A stretch of 64,000 nucleotides of DNA from positions 2,501-66,500 of the forward strand of contig NC_009389.2 of assembly GCF_000002875.2 (NCBI RefSeq), read 5' to 3'. Positions within the stretch are counted from its first letter, which is position 1; each line of letters opens with the position of its first letter. Of the stretch, positions 1 through 9,812 are shown piece by piece. The position numbers and the translations under genes are program-made. The DNA is from Leishmania infantum JPCM5. Taxonomy: Eukaryota > Euglenozoa > Kinetoplastea > Trypanosomatida > Trypanosomatidae. Below the pieces are notes generated by a model. The model ran no database searches. It had not been told where the DNA came from and saw nothing but the letters and a program-made list of their open reading frames with translations.

Positions 1-3000
1 TGATCTGTCCACTGTGACGCCCCGCTGCTTTGCAGCGGTTAAGCGGTGACTGAAGAGATTCGTTAGTGGGGAGGGGGGGTTTGTGCGAGTTTTAGATGGT
101 AGTTCTGAAGGATGCGTCCAGGATGCTGTACAGCTGTGGGTGGTATGTGGTTGTATGGGCTGGTGTTCTTGTGTGCGCCTACCTGTTATCTTTAACTTTT
201 TCAGTGTGTCTGAAAGGCGCGTTGCTTTCAGTGAATGGTCCTTCTCTTTCTGTGGTTGGGAACAAGTGTTTGTATCTCTTGTCGCAAGCGGCAAATGAAT
301 TTTTTCTCACTTGACCGCAGCGGTCGGATGACGTTAAAAGGTGGCCGTATTGTTGTGTCGGGATCTATCTTTCTTTTTGCGATTTTGGCGTCGACGGGGA
401 GTGGTGGTGGTGGCCGAGATGTGGGCAGCTCTGCTGGGAAAGAGACTTCACCTGAGCCTGTACTTCTTACTTTTTCAGAAAGTCAGCTTCTGTTCCTCAT
501 AAAAACCGCCTTAGCAGCATGGATGAAACGAGGGGATTCTGGTTTTGCTTAAAGGGGTTGAATCGGAACTCGAAGATGTGTGGATACGCATGTGCAGAGG
601 TATTCGCAGTGCGTTCCGTTTGTAGTTAGATAGGAACCCCCCCCCTGTGGTGTAGTAATCTTGCTAGCGTATTCTCGTTTATTGAAGCTGTATCCTGAGA
701 CTCTGGTGATTCATAACTGCGCAGAGGTAATGAGCTCTGCAAGGCTTCCTGATGAATGTTAACTGCACGTGCGGGAAGAGAGTCTATTGTACCGTGGCTT
801 TGTTCGTTCTCGTCAGTATTCTTTCCTTGATTCTTGAGGGTCATACGGTCATAGTCAGTTTCCCCAGAAAATTGTTTGTTGTCCCAGGTTTCAGTATTAA
901 CTGCGACAGCACTGCTAGTGCCCTAAAACTGTTTTTCTTTCTTTTTGTTTGAGAGGGAGTAGGGGGCTTTTTTTTGCTGTTACTGATGCCGAAGGCGCTC
1001 GCCTTGTGCCAGTCATTGCAGTGTGCCATTTCGAGATGGGCGTTGTCTGGATTCGTTGGTTTTTGCAGTTTACTGTGAAAGAGGAGGCACAGAGGCTTTT
1101 TCGATGGATTGTAACTGGCCGAGAGAAGTCTTGTCAAAGATAGGTGTGAGAAACTGTTCTATGTTTTGTGGTCGTTGCTGTACTGAGGCTAAGGCAAAGA
1201 GTGAAGCACAAAAAAAAAGTTTTTTGTTATGGAGCGTGAGAAGGGGCCGTTCAGAATTTGAATTACAAGCATCTCTTTGCGTTGGTTTGTTGTGGTCGCA
1301 AGTGGTCAAGATTGATCGACACTTTCAGCTTTTCAATGTGTGTCTTGATTTTTCATTTATTCATCCACCGTGGCAGGGATTTTCGTGTCGTGAAAACGGA
1401 GGTTTTCTTTCGTCTATTTTTGTCTGAGTGGAGGTACCAGATGCGCAAGGAATGCAAAAGGTTCCTTATAATCTGCGAGACGGGAGATATAAAAAGGGTG
1501 TTGTTGAGATGTGGTGCGGAAACCGGATGTGCTCCCCCCAACCAGGATAGAGCAGTAACCGATTGTAATAGCAGCGGGAGAGTGTCAAGTGCCTTATGCT
1601 GGTGTGTAGTCATCACTCTCATGTTTTTTTTTTTTTTGATGTGGAGCTGGTGTTGCTTCTTTCTTTTCTGCTCATGTGTGTTGATGTATAGCTTTCAGCG
1701 ACGAGGCTTCTGTGCTCTCGTGCTTTTCAATTCGAAGACCAGCCCCCGGCATCTATTTTTTTTTTTACCGCAAGTGCCATTGAGCATGGGCTGTTCGACT
1801 TTTTTCTTGCGGTTTTTCGTTGAAGCCGAGCACCCTCATTGGTTTTTGCTTCAGCGATGTGCAATCATGCGGATATTAGCGCTGTCGAAGCTTCTTATCC
1901 TTTGTGTGTTTGGATTCTTCTAGTGATGATGCGACCATGTTATCGGCGGAGTGTTAGCATGGAGGCCGAAGCAGGGAATCGTAACGTTTGCCGCTTTCTC
2001 GCCTTAGTGATCGGATATTTTTGTGCGGGTAGCTATCAAATTAATGTAGGGCTGGTACAGAAAGCTTCCCAGTTTTCAAAGTCTGTTTGAGGCGTCGGTT
2101 TTGTGTTTGCTTCGGTGGGATATGAGGGTGGTTATCCGTTTATTTTTTCAATGCAAGTTTTGTGGCAACGAAACAGGTCTGGAGTTCGTGTCTTTTCGTA
2201 CGAGTAAGGTGCTGGTTGCGTTCATTGTGTGTGCGTCGTATCGCTGCTGATATGTACCGTTTGTAAGGTGCTGGTCACCGAGGTGATACATCTCTGCACA
2301 TTGATAGACGGTGTGTGTCACTTCCTGTCATTCTTGTCCGTAAAGACAGGAAACGGGCAAAGGCTTTATAGCATATATACATGTTTGCGTGAGGAACTTT
2401 GCGTATTGGCCAATCATGAGATCTTCTCCCGTATTGTTACTCATTATCCTTGTTGGTGTACTACTGTGGGATACCTTTGTGAGCAGTATATATATATATA
2501 TATTCTTCTCCCTTTCAAATTATGTGCTTAGAAGAAAAGGACGTGGCTCGATGTAGCTTTTTTTTTAAACTAATTACTTGTGTGATGCGTTGTCGCAGCC
2601 TTCAGGCGGTGATTTTGTTGATGTGTGTCTGAATGTGTAGGTCTGCGGAAGGTATATTCTCTTGTTTTTCGAACAAAAAGGTTCTCTTGTGCTGTGGGAA
2701 AGCAAGGGACAGAGGTTGCAGCCTTTATTTTCTGTTTAGCGTGCTGGCTGGTTTGTTTCTTGCCTTCGTGGTGGTTGCTGGCAGCTCTCGGCGCTCCTGT
2801 TTGCATCGGCTGAGGAACTGTCCTTCAGGGGCGTTGATAGCGGTGCTAGTGCTTCGGGAGGGAAAATGGGAGTACGAATTGGGACGTAGGCGTCAGGCTT
2901 ACGATTCTTGTGTGTTTTCTTTTCAGCTAAGCTTAGTAGAGGATGTTTTTTTCCAAAAAAGAGGAATTTATAGATTTTAGGTGCGACGAAAAGGGAAAGA

Positions 3001-3748
3001 AGCTGTGACAATTGTTCTAGAGGAGCTCTGAGCCGGCATGAGTCTTTTCTGTGACCTGTGTTGTTGAGGGCGGAATGTGTGTGCATTTTCCCCTGAGCGT
3101 CAATCATATAGTTGACACACCAAGGGAAAGCCATCGGTTGAACTGCTTCCTTTTTACCTCTGTGTGCACTCGTGCTTTGAGAAACGCATGCAGGTTTTTC
3201 AATTTTGTCAGGACTTGCGAAAAAAAAAGGAAGATCGAAAAGCGATATCGTGACGAGGAATGAGTGAAAGAGCTCTCCGTCATTCCAGTGGCATGCTGCA
3301 CCAGGCGCTTATCTTTTCTTGACTGCATTACGTTCTCATTTCCGATGACTAGGAGCGATGTCGTTGTGAGTGTTTCACTGTTCCTCCATCCATCCTTCTG
3401 ATGACCGAAAACGGCAGGGGTCCTTGGGCGAAGGAATAGGGGAACGCGTAAGTCGACTTATTCGTGAGCAGTGGTTACGAGGGCACGAGTGGAAAGTTGC
3501 CAGTGGAGTATACGCTTTCAGTTGAATAGAAAACTCGCCTGCTGGGAAGAGTGGAAAACACGTAGTAGAATGCATCATGCTTATCTTTGGACATCATTTT
3601 CTCTCCTTTTCTTCTCACTCATGGTTTTTATATATTTTCTGCTCCCACCAGTGCGCCTTACATTGCTGTGCTGCGTTACGGTCACGAATCGCAAGTGTGC
3701 CCCTTTTAAAGGCTTTAGCCCACTCGCAGGAGGAAAAAACGGTTAAAA
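1..3748. other. Gene-free T/G-rich leader upstream of the first gene
   Basis: No ORF here resembles a protein family. The open frames are rich in Phe, Cys, Leu and Val, which simply reflects the T/G-rich + strand, and several have no ATG start. The composition differs from the C/T-rich spacers further right. There are A and T homopolymers (for example around 1209-1218 and 1623-1637) and a (TA)n tract near 2489-2503. No TTAGGG telomere array is present. Being upstream of the first gene of a one-strand cluster, it may hold the transcription start region or subtelomeric DNA; that is inference from position only. Confidence 0.6.
3650..3651 (+). promoter_or_regulatory. Candidate trans-splice acceptor for the Ca2+-ATPase gene
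   Basis: A pyrimidine-rich run (about 3596-3646) ends in the first AG at 3650-3651, about 100 nt before the ATG at 3749. This fits the usual trypanosomatid arrangement of polypyrimidine tract, AG, short 5' UTR and ATG. RNA data are needed to confirm the exact site. Confidence 0.4.
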
Positions 3749-6700
3749 ATGGCTAAACTAGTACTGCCGGACGATCCAGCCTCGATGGACGGCCACCTAA
3801 TTTGCTCATTGCTAGGGGTGAAAGAGGCCCGTGGTCTTCCTTACGATGAAGTCGACAAGCGCCTTCACGAGTTTGGCAAAAATGGGTTTCCTACAATGCC
3901 CTCAACGCCCTTCTGGAAGCTAGTTGTTAGTCAATTTGAGGACACGCTTGTGCGCATTTTACTCCTGGCGGCGTTTGTAAGTTTCTGCTTGGCGGTTCTG
4001 GAAAGCAACGTGATAGACCTCGTGGAGCCGTTTATTATTTTGCTGATTTTGACGCTGAATGCTATTGTTGGTGTTTGGCAAGAAGACCGAGCTGAAAAAG
4101 CAATTGACGCCTTGAAAGACTTTGTTCCTGAAACAGCTGTTGTTGTCCGCGAGGGCATGACGCAGAAGATCCTGGCAGAAAACCTTGTCCCTGGAGATAT
4201 TGTCGAGGTTGCTGTAGGAGATCGCGTTGCTGCCGACGTTCGGCTGTTAACGCTGGAAAGCACGACGCTGCGCGTTGATCAGTCGATTCTGAACGGCGAG
4301 TCGGTGGAAGCCATGAAGCAGGTGGAGTCGGTTCGCGGCAAGCCGGAGCGGTTTCCTTCGAGCATGGTTTACCGCGGCACTGCTGTTGTGTATGGCAAGG
4401 CTCGTGGCGTCGTCGTGCGCACTGGCACGTCCACTGAGATGGGCTTTATCGAACGTGACGTGCGTGAGCAGGAGGAAACAAAGACGCCGCTGCAGCTGAA
4501 GCTGGACGAGTTCGGCGTTCTCCTGTCAACGGTAATTGGTTACATTTGCCTTTTCGTGTTTGTTGTGAATCTCCTTCACTGGTTCAGAACCCACACGCCG
4601 GCCACTGAGGAGTCCTGGTTTGAACGGTACATTCAGCCCACCGTTCATTCACTGAAGGTTGCCGTCGCTTTAGCTGTCGCTGCTATTCCTGAGGGCCTAC
4701 CAGCAGTGGTCACAACGTGTCTGGCGCTCGGTTCACGCAAGATGGCGCGGCACAACGCTCTTGTGCGTGATCTACAGAGCGTGGAAACGCTTGGTCGATG
4801 CACCGTAATCTGCTCCGACAAGACAGGAACGTTAACGACGAACATGATGTCCGTGTCGGAGGTGGTGACAATGGAACCGTCTGGTAAGGCCCACAAATAC
4901 AGCATACATGACTCGAGGTTCAACATCGTGGCGGCCGCCGTTTCGCACAACGGCACTCTAGCCGGTGACGTGCTCGGCAACGACGCCGCGCTGGACATGG
5001 TGGCCACGATTGCCACGTTGTGCAGTGATGCATCGCTAATCTACGGTACGCGCTCGGTGGAAGTGGAAAAGGTAGGGGACGCCACCGAGGCGGCTCTTCT
5101 GGTGATGAGTGAGAAGCTGTACCACAGTGCGGCGCGGAATGGGGTGGACGGTGCGCATTTGCCGGTTGACCGGTGCAGATCATTGAAAAGGCAACTTTGG
5201 CTCAAGAAGGCGACGCTGGAGTTTACGCGCTCTCGCAAATCGATGAGTGTGTGTTGCACGTCGACGGCGGACGTACGCGTTCACAGCCTCTTTGTGAAGG
5301 GGGCGCCAGAAGAAATTCTCAAGCGATGCACTCGTATCATGTTTAAGGATGGTCACATTTCACCTCTCACACCAAAAATGGTGAATACTGTGACGGCGAA
5401 CATCGATCGCATGTCCGGCACAGAGGAAGCCCTCCGCTGTATCGCGTTTGCCTTTCGCCCCATTCCCGACCCGAAGCAACTGAATCTGTCTGATCCAGCC
5501 AAGTTTGAAGCCATCGAGAGCGACCTCACTTTTGTCGGCGTCTGCGGCATGCTGGACCCTCCGCGGGGGGAGGTGGCAGATGCAATCGCCAAGTGCCGAA
5601 CGGCGGGGATTCGCGTCATCGTCATCACCGGCGACAAGAAGGAGACAGCAGAGGCAGTGTGCCGCCGAATCGGGCTCATGCCATATGAGCCGACAAAGGG
5701 GTTGAGCTTCACCGGCTACGAGCTGGATCAGATGACCCCAGCACAAAGGCGGGCGGCGGTGAGCAGTGCTGTGCTTTTCAGTCGCACCGACCCCTCCCAT
5801 AAGATGCAGTTGGTGAATCTTCTGCAGGAGCAGAGGCTCATTTGCGCCATGACGGGCGACGGCGTGAATGACTCGCCGGCGCTGAAGAAGGCCGATATTG
5901 GGATTGCCATGGGCTCCGGGACAGAAGTGGCGAAGGCGGCGAGCAAGATGGTGCTGGCAGATGACAATTTCGCCACCGTCGTGAAGGCTGTGCATGAGGG
6001 TCGTACCATTTTCAACAACACAAAGCAGTTTATCCGCTATCTCATTAGCAGCAACATTGGCGAGGTAGCCTGCGTTCTGGCTACGGGACTGTTTGGCCTG
6101 CCAGAAGCACTCTCGCCGATTCAGCTCTTGTGGGTGAATCTCGTTACGGACGGGCTGCCGGCAACAGCGCTGGGGTTCAACGCCGCCGACCCAGACATTA
6201 TGGAACAGGCACCGCGGCGAGGAGACGAGCCCATTGTCGACGGATGGCTTTTCTTTCGCTACATGGTTGTGGGCGTCTATGTTGGTCTGGCTACGGTCGC
6301 GGGGTTTGTCTGGTGGTTTCTGACGAACGGATTCACCTTGTCCGACCTCGCCTCATTCACCACATGCACGGACATGAGCAATTCCAGGTGTGCAGTGCTG
6401 GCGAACCCGCAGACGGCGCGCGCCATCGCGTTGTCCATCCTGGTTGTTGTCGAGATGCTGAATGCGCTGAACGCGCTTAGTGAGAACCAGTCGCTTGTCG
6501 TGATCCGGCCTTCGACAAACAAGTGGCTCATTGCGGCCATTTGCTCTTCAATCGCGCTGCACCTCACGATCATGTACATTCCGTTCTTTTCGCGCCTGTT
6601 CGGTGTCACCCCACTTGGCGTGGATGTTGATGTCGTTGCGACCGCGAGCCCGTGGGAGGTGTTGCTGCCTACGGATTTCACGGACTGGAAAACGGTACTT

Positions 6701-6820
6701 GTGCTGAGCATCCCGGTTATTTTCCTCGACGAACTGCTAAAGCTTTTTTCGAGGTGCAGCAATCACCACCGTGAAAGCTATAGCGCAGAGCCTGTTGTGG
6801 GAGGGCTGAGCGGTATGTAG
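3749..6820 (+). CDS. SERCA-type Ca2+-transporting P-type ATPase
   Basis: A 1023-residue P2A-type calcium pump that should load Ca2+ into the endoplasmic reticulum or acidic stores using ATP. Landmarks: M4 Ca2+-site motif PEGLPA from residue 314, phosphorylation motif CSDKTGTLT with Asp357, nucleotide-binding KGAPEEIL, and hinge TGDGVNDSP with the invariant Asp at 704. Length and spacing match SERCA (about 1000 residues, ten membrane helices), and the C-terminal third contains the expected M5-M10 segments. The ATG at 3749 is preceded by a pyrimidine tract and AG. One oddity: the actuator-domain motif normally read as TGES is NGES here, with Asn at 182. It is the first gene of the cluster; a SERCA gene is also known near the start of Leishmania chromosome 4. 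Confidence 0.95.
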   Translation: MAKLVLPDDPASMDGHLICSLLGVKEARGLPYDEVDKRLHEFGKNGFPTMPSTPFWKLVVSQFEDTLVRILLLAAFVSFCLAVLESNVIDLVEPFIILLILTLNAIVGVWQEDRAEKAIDALKDFVPETAVVVREGMTQKILAENLVPGDIVEVAVGDRVAADVRLLTLESTTLRVDQSILNGESVEAMKQVESVRGKPERFPSSMVYRGTAVVYGKARGVVVRTGTSTEMGFIERDVREQEETKTPLQLKLDEFGVLLSTVIGYICLFVFVVNLLHWFRTHTPATEESWFERYIQPTVHSLKVAVALAVAAIPEGLPAVVTTCLALGSRKMARHNALVRDLQSVETLGRCTVICSDKTGTLTTNMMSVSEVVTMEPSGKAHKYSIHDSRFNIVAAAVSHNGTLAGDVLGNDAALDMVATIATLCSDASLIYGTRSVEVEKVGDATEAALLVMSEKLYHSAARNGVDGAHLPVDRCRSLKRQLWLKKATLEFTRSRKSMSVCCTSTADVRVHSLFVKGAPEEILKRCTRIMFKDGHISPLTPKMVNTVTANIDRMSGTEEALRCIAFAFRPIPDPKQLNLSDPAKFEAIESDLTFVGVCGMLDPPRGEVADAIAKCRTAGIRVIVITGDKKETAEAVCRRIGLMPYEPTKGLSFTGYELDQMTPAQRRAAVSSAVLFSRTDPSHKMQLVNLLQEQRLICAMTGDGVNDSPALKKADIGIAMGSGTEVAKAASKMVLADDNFATVVKAVHEGRTIFNNTKQFIRYLISSNIGEVACVLATGLFGLPEALSPIQLLWVNLVTDGLPATALGFNAADPDIMEQAPRRGDEPIVDGWLFFRYMVVGVYVGLATVAGFVWWFLTNGFTLSDLASFTTCTDMSNSRCAVLANPQTARAIALSILVVVEMLNALNALSENQSLVVIRPSTNKWLIAAICSSIALHLTIMYIPFFSRLFGVTPLGVDVDVVATASPWEVLLPTDFTDWKTVLVLSIPVIFLDELLKLFSRCSNHHRESYSAEPVVGGLSGM

Positions 6821-7058
6821 AATTAAGTGCAGCTGTTTTTTTCCGTCTCACGCCGTACATTCGTGCAGCCCGATCAGTCAGCCGGTACAAGGTGCGCATG
6901 TGTGCATGCGCACAGATATAGAAGCGCCAACAGCTCTTAATAATGAAGAAAAGAGAATACCACAAGGAAAAGAAACCGTTCTGCTGATGTGCATGCCGAT
7001 TCGCCAGTGGCGGCACGGTTTTTTTTTGTGAGTTTTTTTTTACAGGCAACGAAGGAGA
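6821..7058. other. 3' UTR/spacer after the Ca2+-ATPase
   Basis: A 238-bp spacer with T tracts at 7019-7026 and 7033-7041. No ORF or structured RNA is evident. The SIDER that follows probably lies in the long 3' UTR of the ATPase mRNA, which is the usual place for these elements in Leishmania. Confidence 0.5.
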
Positions 7059-7563
7059 CCCTGATGACGATAAGCGCCTCATCACGGTATGAGATTTCGT
7101 TACCCACTCTGCGGGCAAGTCAAGCAGCCCCTCCCCCCTAACCCCTGCCAAGTGCACAACCACCTCTGGTGGTGACAGGGTCAAGTGCCTACGACGTGCG
7201 GGAGGTCACCGCGACGTACCGCTGCCGATGTCGGTGGTCAGGTCGTGGATGGCGCTGCGTCGGAGCGACCTGCGACAGTGCGCACGCTTGCACCATCCAT
7301 ATGATAGGCGAAGTGCCGACGTGACTCGAGCGTATCCCACCCGGCCCTCGCACTGCCTAGTGGTGTGGGTGGGCGAGTAGAGTTTGACGGCAGAGGCCGT
7401 GCTCCCATGACCGAGTCGGTGCATTGGCGTGATGCGTGTCTAGTGCGGCTTCGCACCACCCGATGGGGCCTTTGGCAGTCCGGGTGGAGTTTAGCACACG
7501 TTCTATGGCAGAGTGGACATGTTGTGAAAAAAAAAAAGAGAATGACAGCAGCAGAGCACGAGA
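7059..7563 (+). mobile_element. SIDER2-like retroposon, copy 1, with two 5' signatures
   Basis: A non-coding retroposon remnant of the ingi/L1Tc-related SIDER class. It begins with a CCCTG signature at 7059 and has a second one at 7143-7180, followed by the core and an A11 tract at 7527-7537. The second signature resembles the 5' end of L1Tc: CCCTG at 7143 can pair with CAGGG at 7176-7180, and inside it ACCACC (7159-7164) pairs perfectly with GGTGGT (7168-7173). Two tandem signatures are described for Leishmania SIDER2, which act in 3' UTRs on mRNA stability. Copy 2 (18492-18995, opposite strand) matches almost end to end, including about 26 bp beyond the A tract. Confidence 0.8.
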
Positions 7564-7876
7564 AATACAATCTGCAAAAAACACTGTGAGGTGTTTAAAA
7601 GCACCTTTCAAGTTTTTTATTGCTCTTTAGCGCAGGTTATCTTACGTGTCACGTAGTTGCCGGCACTGATGCGTTGTGGATCGGTGCTGCTGGAATGCCG
7701 ATGAGAAAATGGTGAATACAAATGCTGCCTACTCGCTCTCATGTTTATTATTATGCGCTGCTCGATTGTGCATCGCGTGACCACAGACTGCAGTTTATAG
7801 GTCTCGGTAACAGTTTACACAGCATGTCGTGCTCAGTCACTGCGAGCAATGGCATTTGATGCTGCGTCCATCGTAA
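7564..7876. other. Spacer between SIDER copy 1 and the transporter pseudogene
   Basis: Non-coding and fairly A/T-rich. I see no gene, repeat or clear splice signal. Confidence 0.5.
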
Positions 7877-9812
7877 GTGGCGATGACAGCGCTCTTTCCT
7901 CCCAGTTCAGTCCGAAAGCAGGTGATGTCGGCCACGTCCATCCTGGCCCCGCCGTGCTTTTCTAGGGCCAACCCGTGTGATCACTTCTTCCCCATGTTCG
8001 TGTCGGCAGTGAATTCATTTGGTCCGGAGTGCGTCGTCTCATTCAGCGCAGTGTACATTCTCACAGAGGGCCTAGTCAAGACTCTCCTCAGCACGTCTCA
8101 GTATGTAATGATGATGAATGGGCACGTCGTCGACACCGCTGCATACCAGCGCATGACAGGGGATCAAGCACGAAGAGCTTCTCCAAGCTTCTGAGGGCCA
8201 TCCTGAGTAGCATCTCCGTGCTCGGTTACAGAGAGCGGTGGTAAGTGGCCCTCCTCTGCGTCGTTGGTGCTCTCCGCTGTTGTCTACGGTGTTTACCTGT
8301 TCAAAATGTTGAGAGCGGCGTTTGCAGCGTGCATGGTCTTTCTCTTCGTTTTCTGGATTGCGAACCTTGACGTTTTATCGGAGCGCTACTAGACGACTGA
8401 TGAGGCGCTACCCCGTTCCTGGCGCATACTTCGCTTCGTGTATTTTGGCATTCGTCGTGGCTGGCCAGGTCATCGAGGCCGCCGTCCGATTGCTGCTCTC
8501 CGAATTGTTTTAGCTGACTATCGGCATCTTCGCCTCCGCTGGTCTGTAGACAATCAAAATAATCGTTTTTATGTTCAACTGGTGCCGCGAGAGAAACATG
8601 GTGAAGCTCCAGGAGGACCACTGGTTCCTGCTGAGGCAGAAGGCGCTGACGAAGGCCGCCAGCAGATCGACCACCGAGGCGAGAGGGGCTGAGTGTGCGA
8701 GCGTGCCGAAACTCGTTGAGAATGAGGAGCTGCCGACATCCAAGACAGGATGGAAATCACAGAACGAAAGCGCCGAGCTTATCCAATGTGGCGAGTGAGA
8801 TTTTGACAACTCTGCAGTGCAAGACGTTTCACCGTTGGTGGCGCAAGTGTGCCTGTGCGGAACCTTTGATGTGAGCAAGGAGATCGTCTCTCGCAACATC
8901 TCTGTTGCCGTCTACGGCGTCATCATGACGGCTGGCGTCATTGCGCTGACGGTGCTTAACATCATGGGTACAACCTACCAGCTGCTCTACGGCTGCGTCG
9001 GCATCTTGGTTATCCTGTGCGCGACCGGCTTCCTCTGCATCCCTATGACGATCATGAAGGCCAACATCTTCGGATGGTGCCAGCAGGTGTCCTACATCCT
9101 CATCTCCGGCGGGACGGACAACTTCTACATGTCGGATGCCAGCTGCCTGCCGGACGGGCCACACTTCTCTCAGACATTCTACAACACTGTCGGCGCTGTC
9201 ATTGGCAACGCTGCCAGCGTGTTTGGTGTGTACCTGTTTGCGCGCGTCTTCTCGAAGCAGAGCTACCGCGTCACGCTAATTTGCACCACTCTTGTCCAGG
9301 TTCTTGCGAGCGTCTTTGACATCATCATTGTCGAACGCTGGAACTTGTACATCGGCATCCCGGACCACGCCATGTACATCATGGGTGATGCTATCGTGTA
9401 CGAGGTGTGCTACATGCTGAACTTCATGCCACTGAACATGCTTATCTCGCGCCTCTGTCCGAAGGGTTACGAGAGCACGATGTTTGCAATTTTGGCGAGC
9501 TTCAGCAACATGGGTGCATCGACGTCGTCCACGATTGGCGCAATTCTGATGGAAACGGTGTGGCCACTCTCCTCCAGCCCGCCGTGTGACTTCAGCAACC
9601 TGCGCTGGCTGCTCATCTCCGGCCACTTCATCACGCCGCTTATCGCCATTCCGCTAGTGATTGTGCTCATTCCCGGCACCCGCATTTACGGCTCCATGGC
9701 CTCGAAGGAGAGGGCACCTCTATTTTTTCACAAGGGGCTGATTAAGAGTGGAAAGGGGCTTGCGTCTGTAAAGGACAAGGATCCCGTCCTGACGTTGAGC
9801 CAGGCATCTTGA
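7877..9812 (+). pseudogene. Folate/biopterin transporter (BT1/FBT family), broken
   Basis: The FBT reading is scattered over frames. One frame (about 7950-8190) gives the N-terminal part with FGPECVVSF and KTLLSTSQYVMMM. A second, through about 8244, gives FSKLLRAILSSISVLGYRER. Further fragments read VFWIANLDVLSERY and LMRRYPVPG. The 8817-9812 frame holds the C-terminal half, with several membrane segments and motifs such as YNTVGAVIGNAASVFGVYLF and NMGASTSSTIG. Stops or frame changes occur near 8242, 8389, 8513 and 8795, and the long 3' frame has no ATG at its beginning. Intact family members are roughly 600-700 residues with about 12 helices, so this is a decayed copy. The well-kept 3' half suggests recent decay or a partially retained product. 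Confidence 0.85.

Noticed and set aside
1258..1923. 221-codon + strand open frame
   Set aside because: Starts with TTG, is Phe/Cys/Leu-rich because of T-rich DNA, and shows no family feature.
7061..7067. CTGATGA as a hammerhead ribozyme core
   Set aside because: No correctly placed GAAA partner and stems II/III. The segment instead fits the CCCTG-type retroposon signature.
7059..7563. Conserved ~72-codon frames inside the three SIDER copies
   Set aside because: They are open in all copies only because the copies are nearly identical in sequence. SIDERs are non-coding and the frames show no protein feature.
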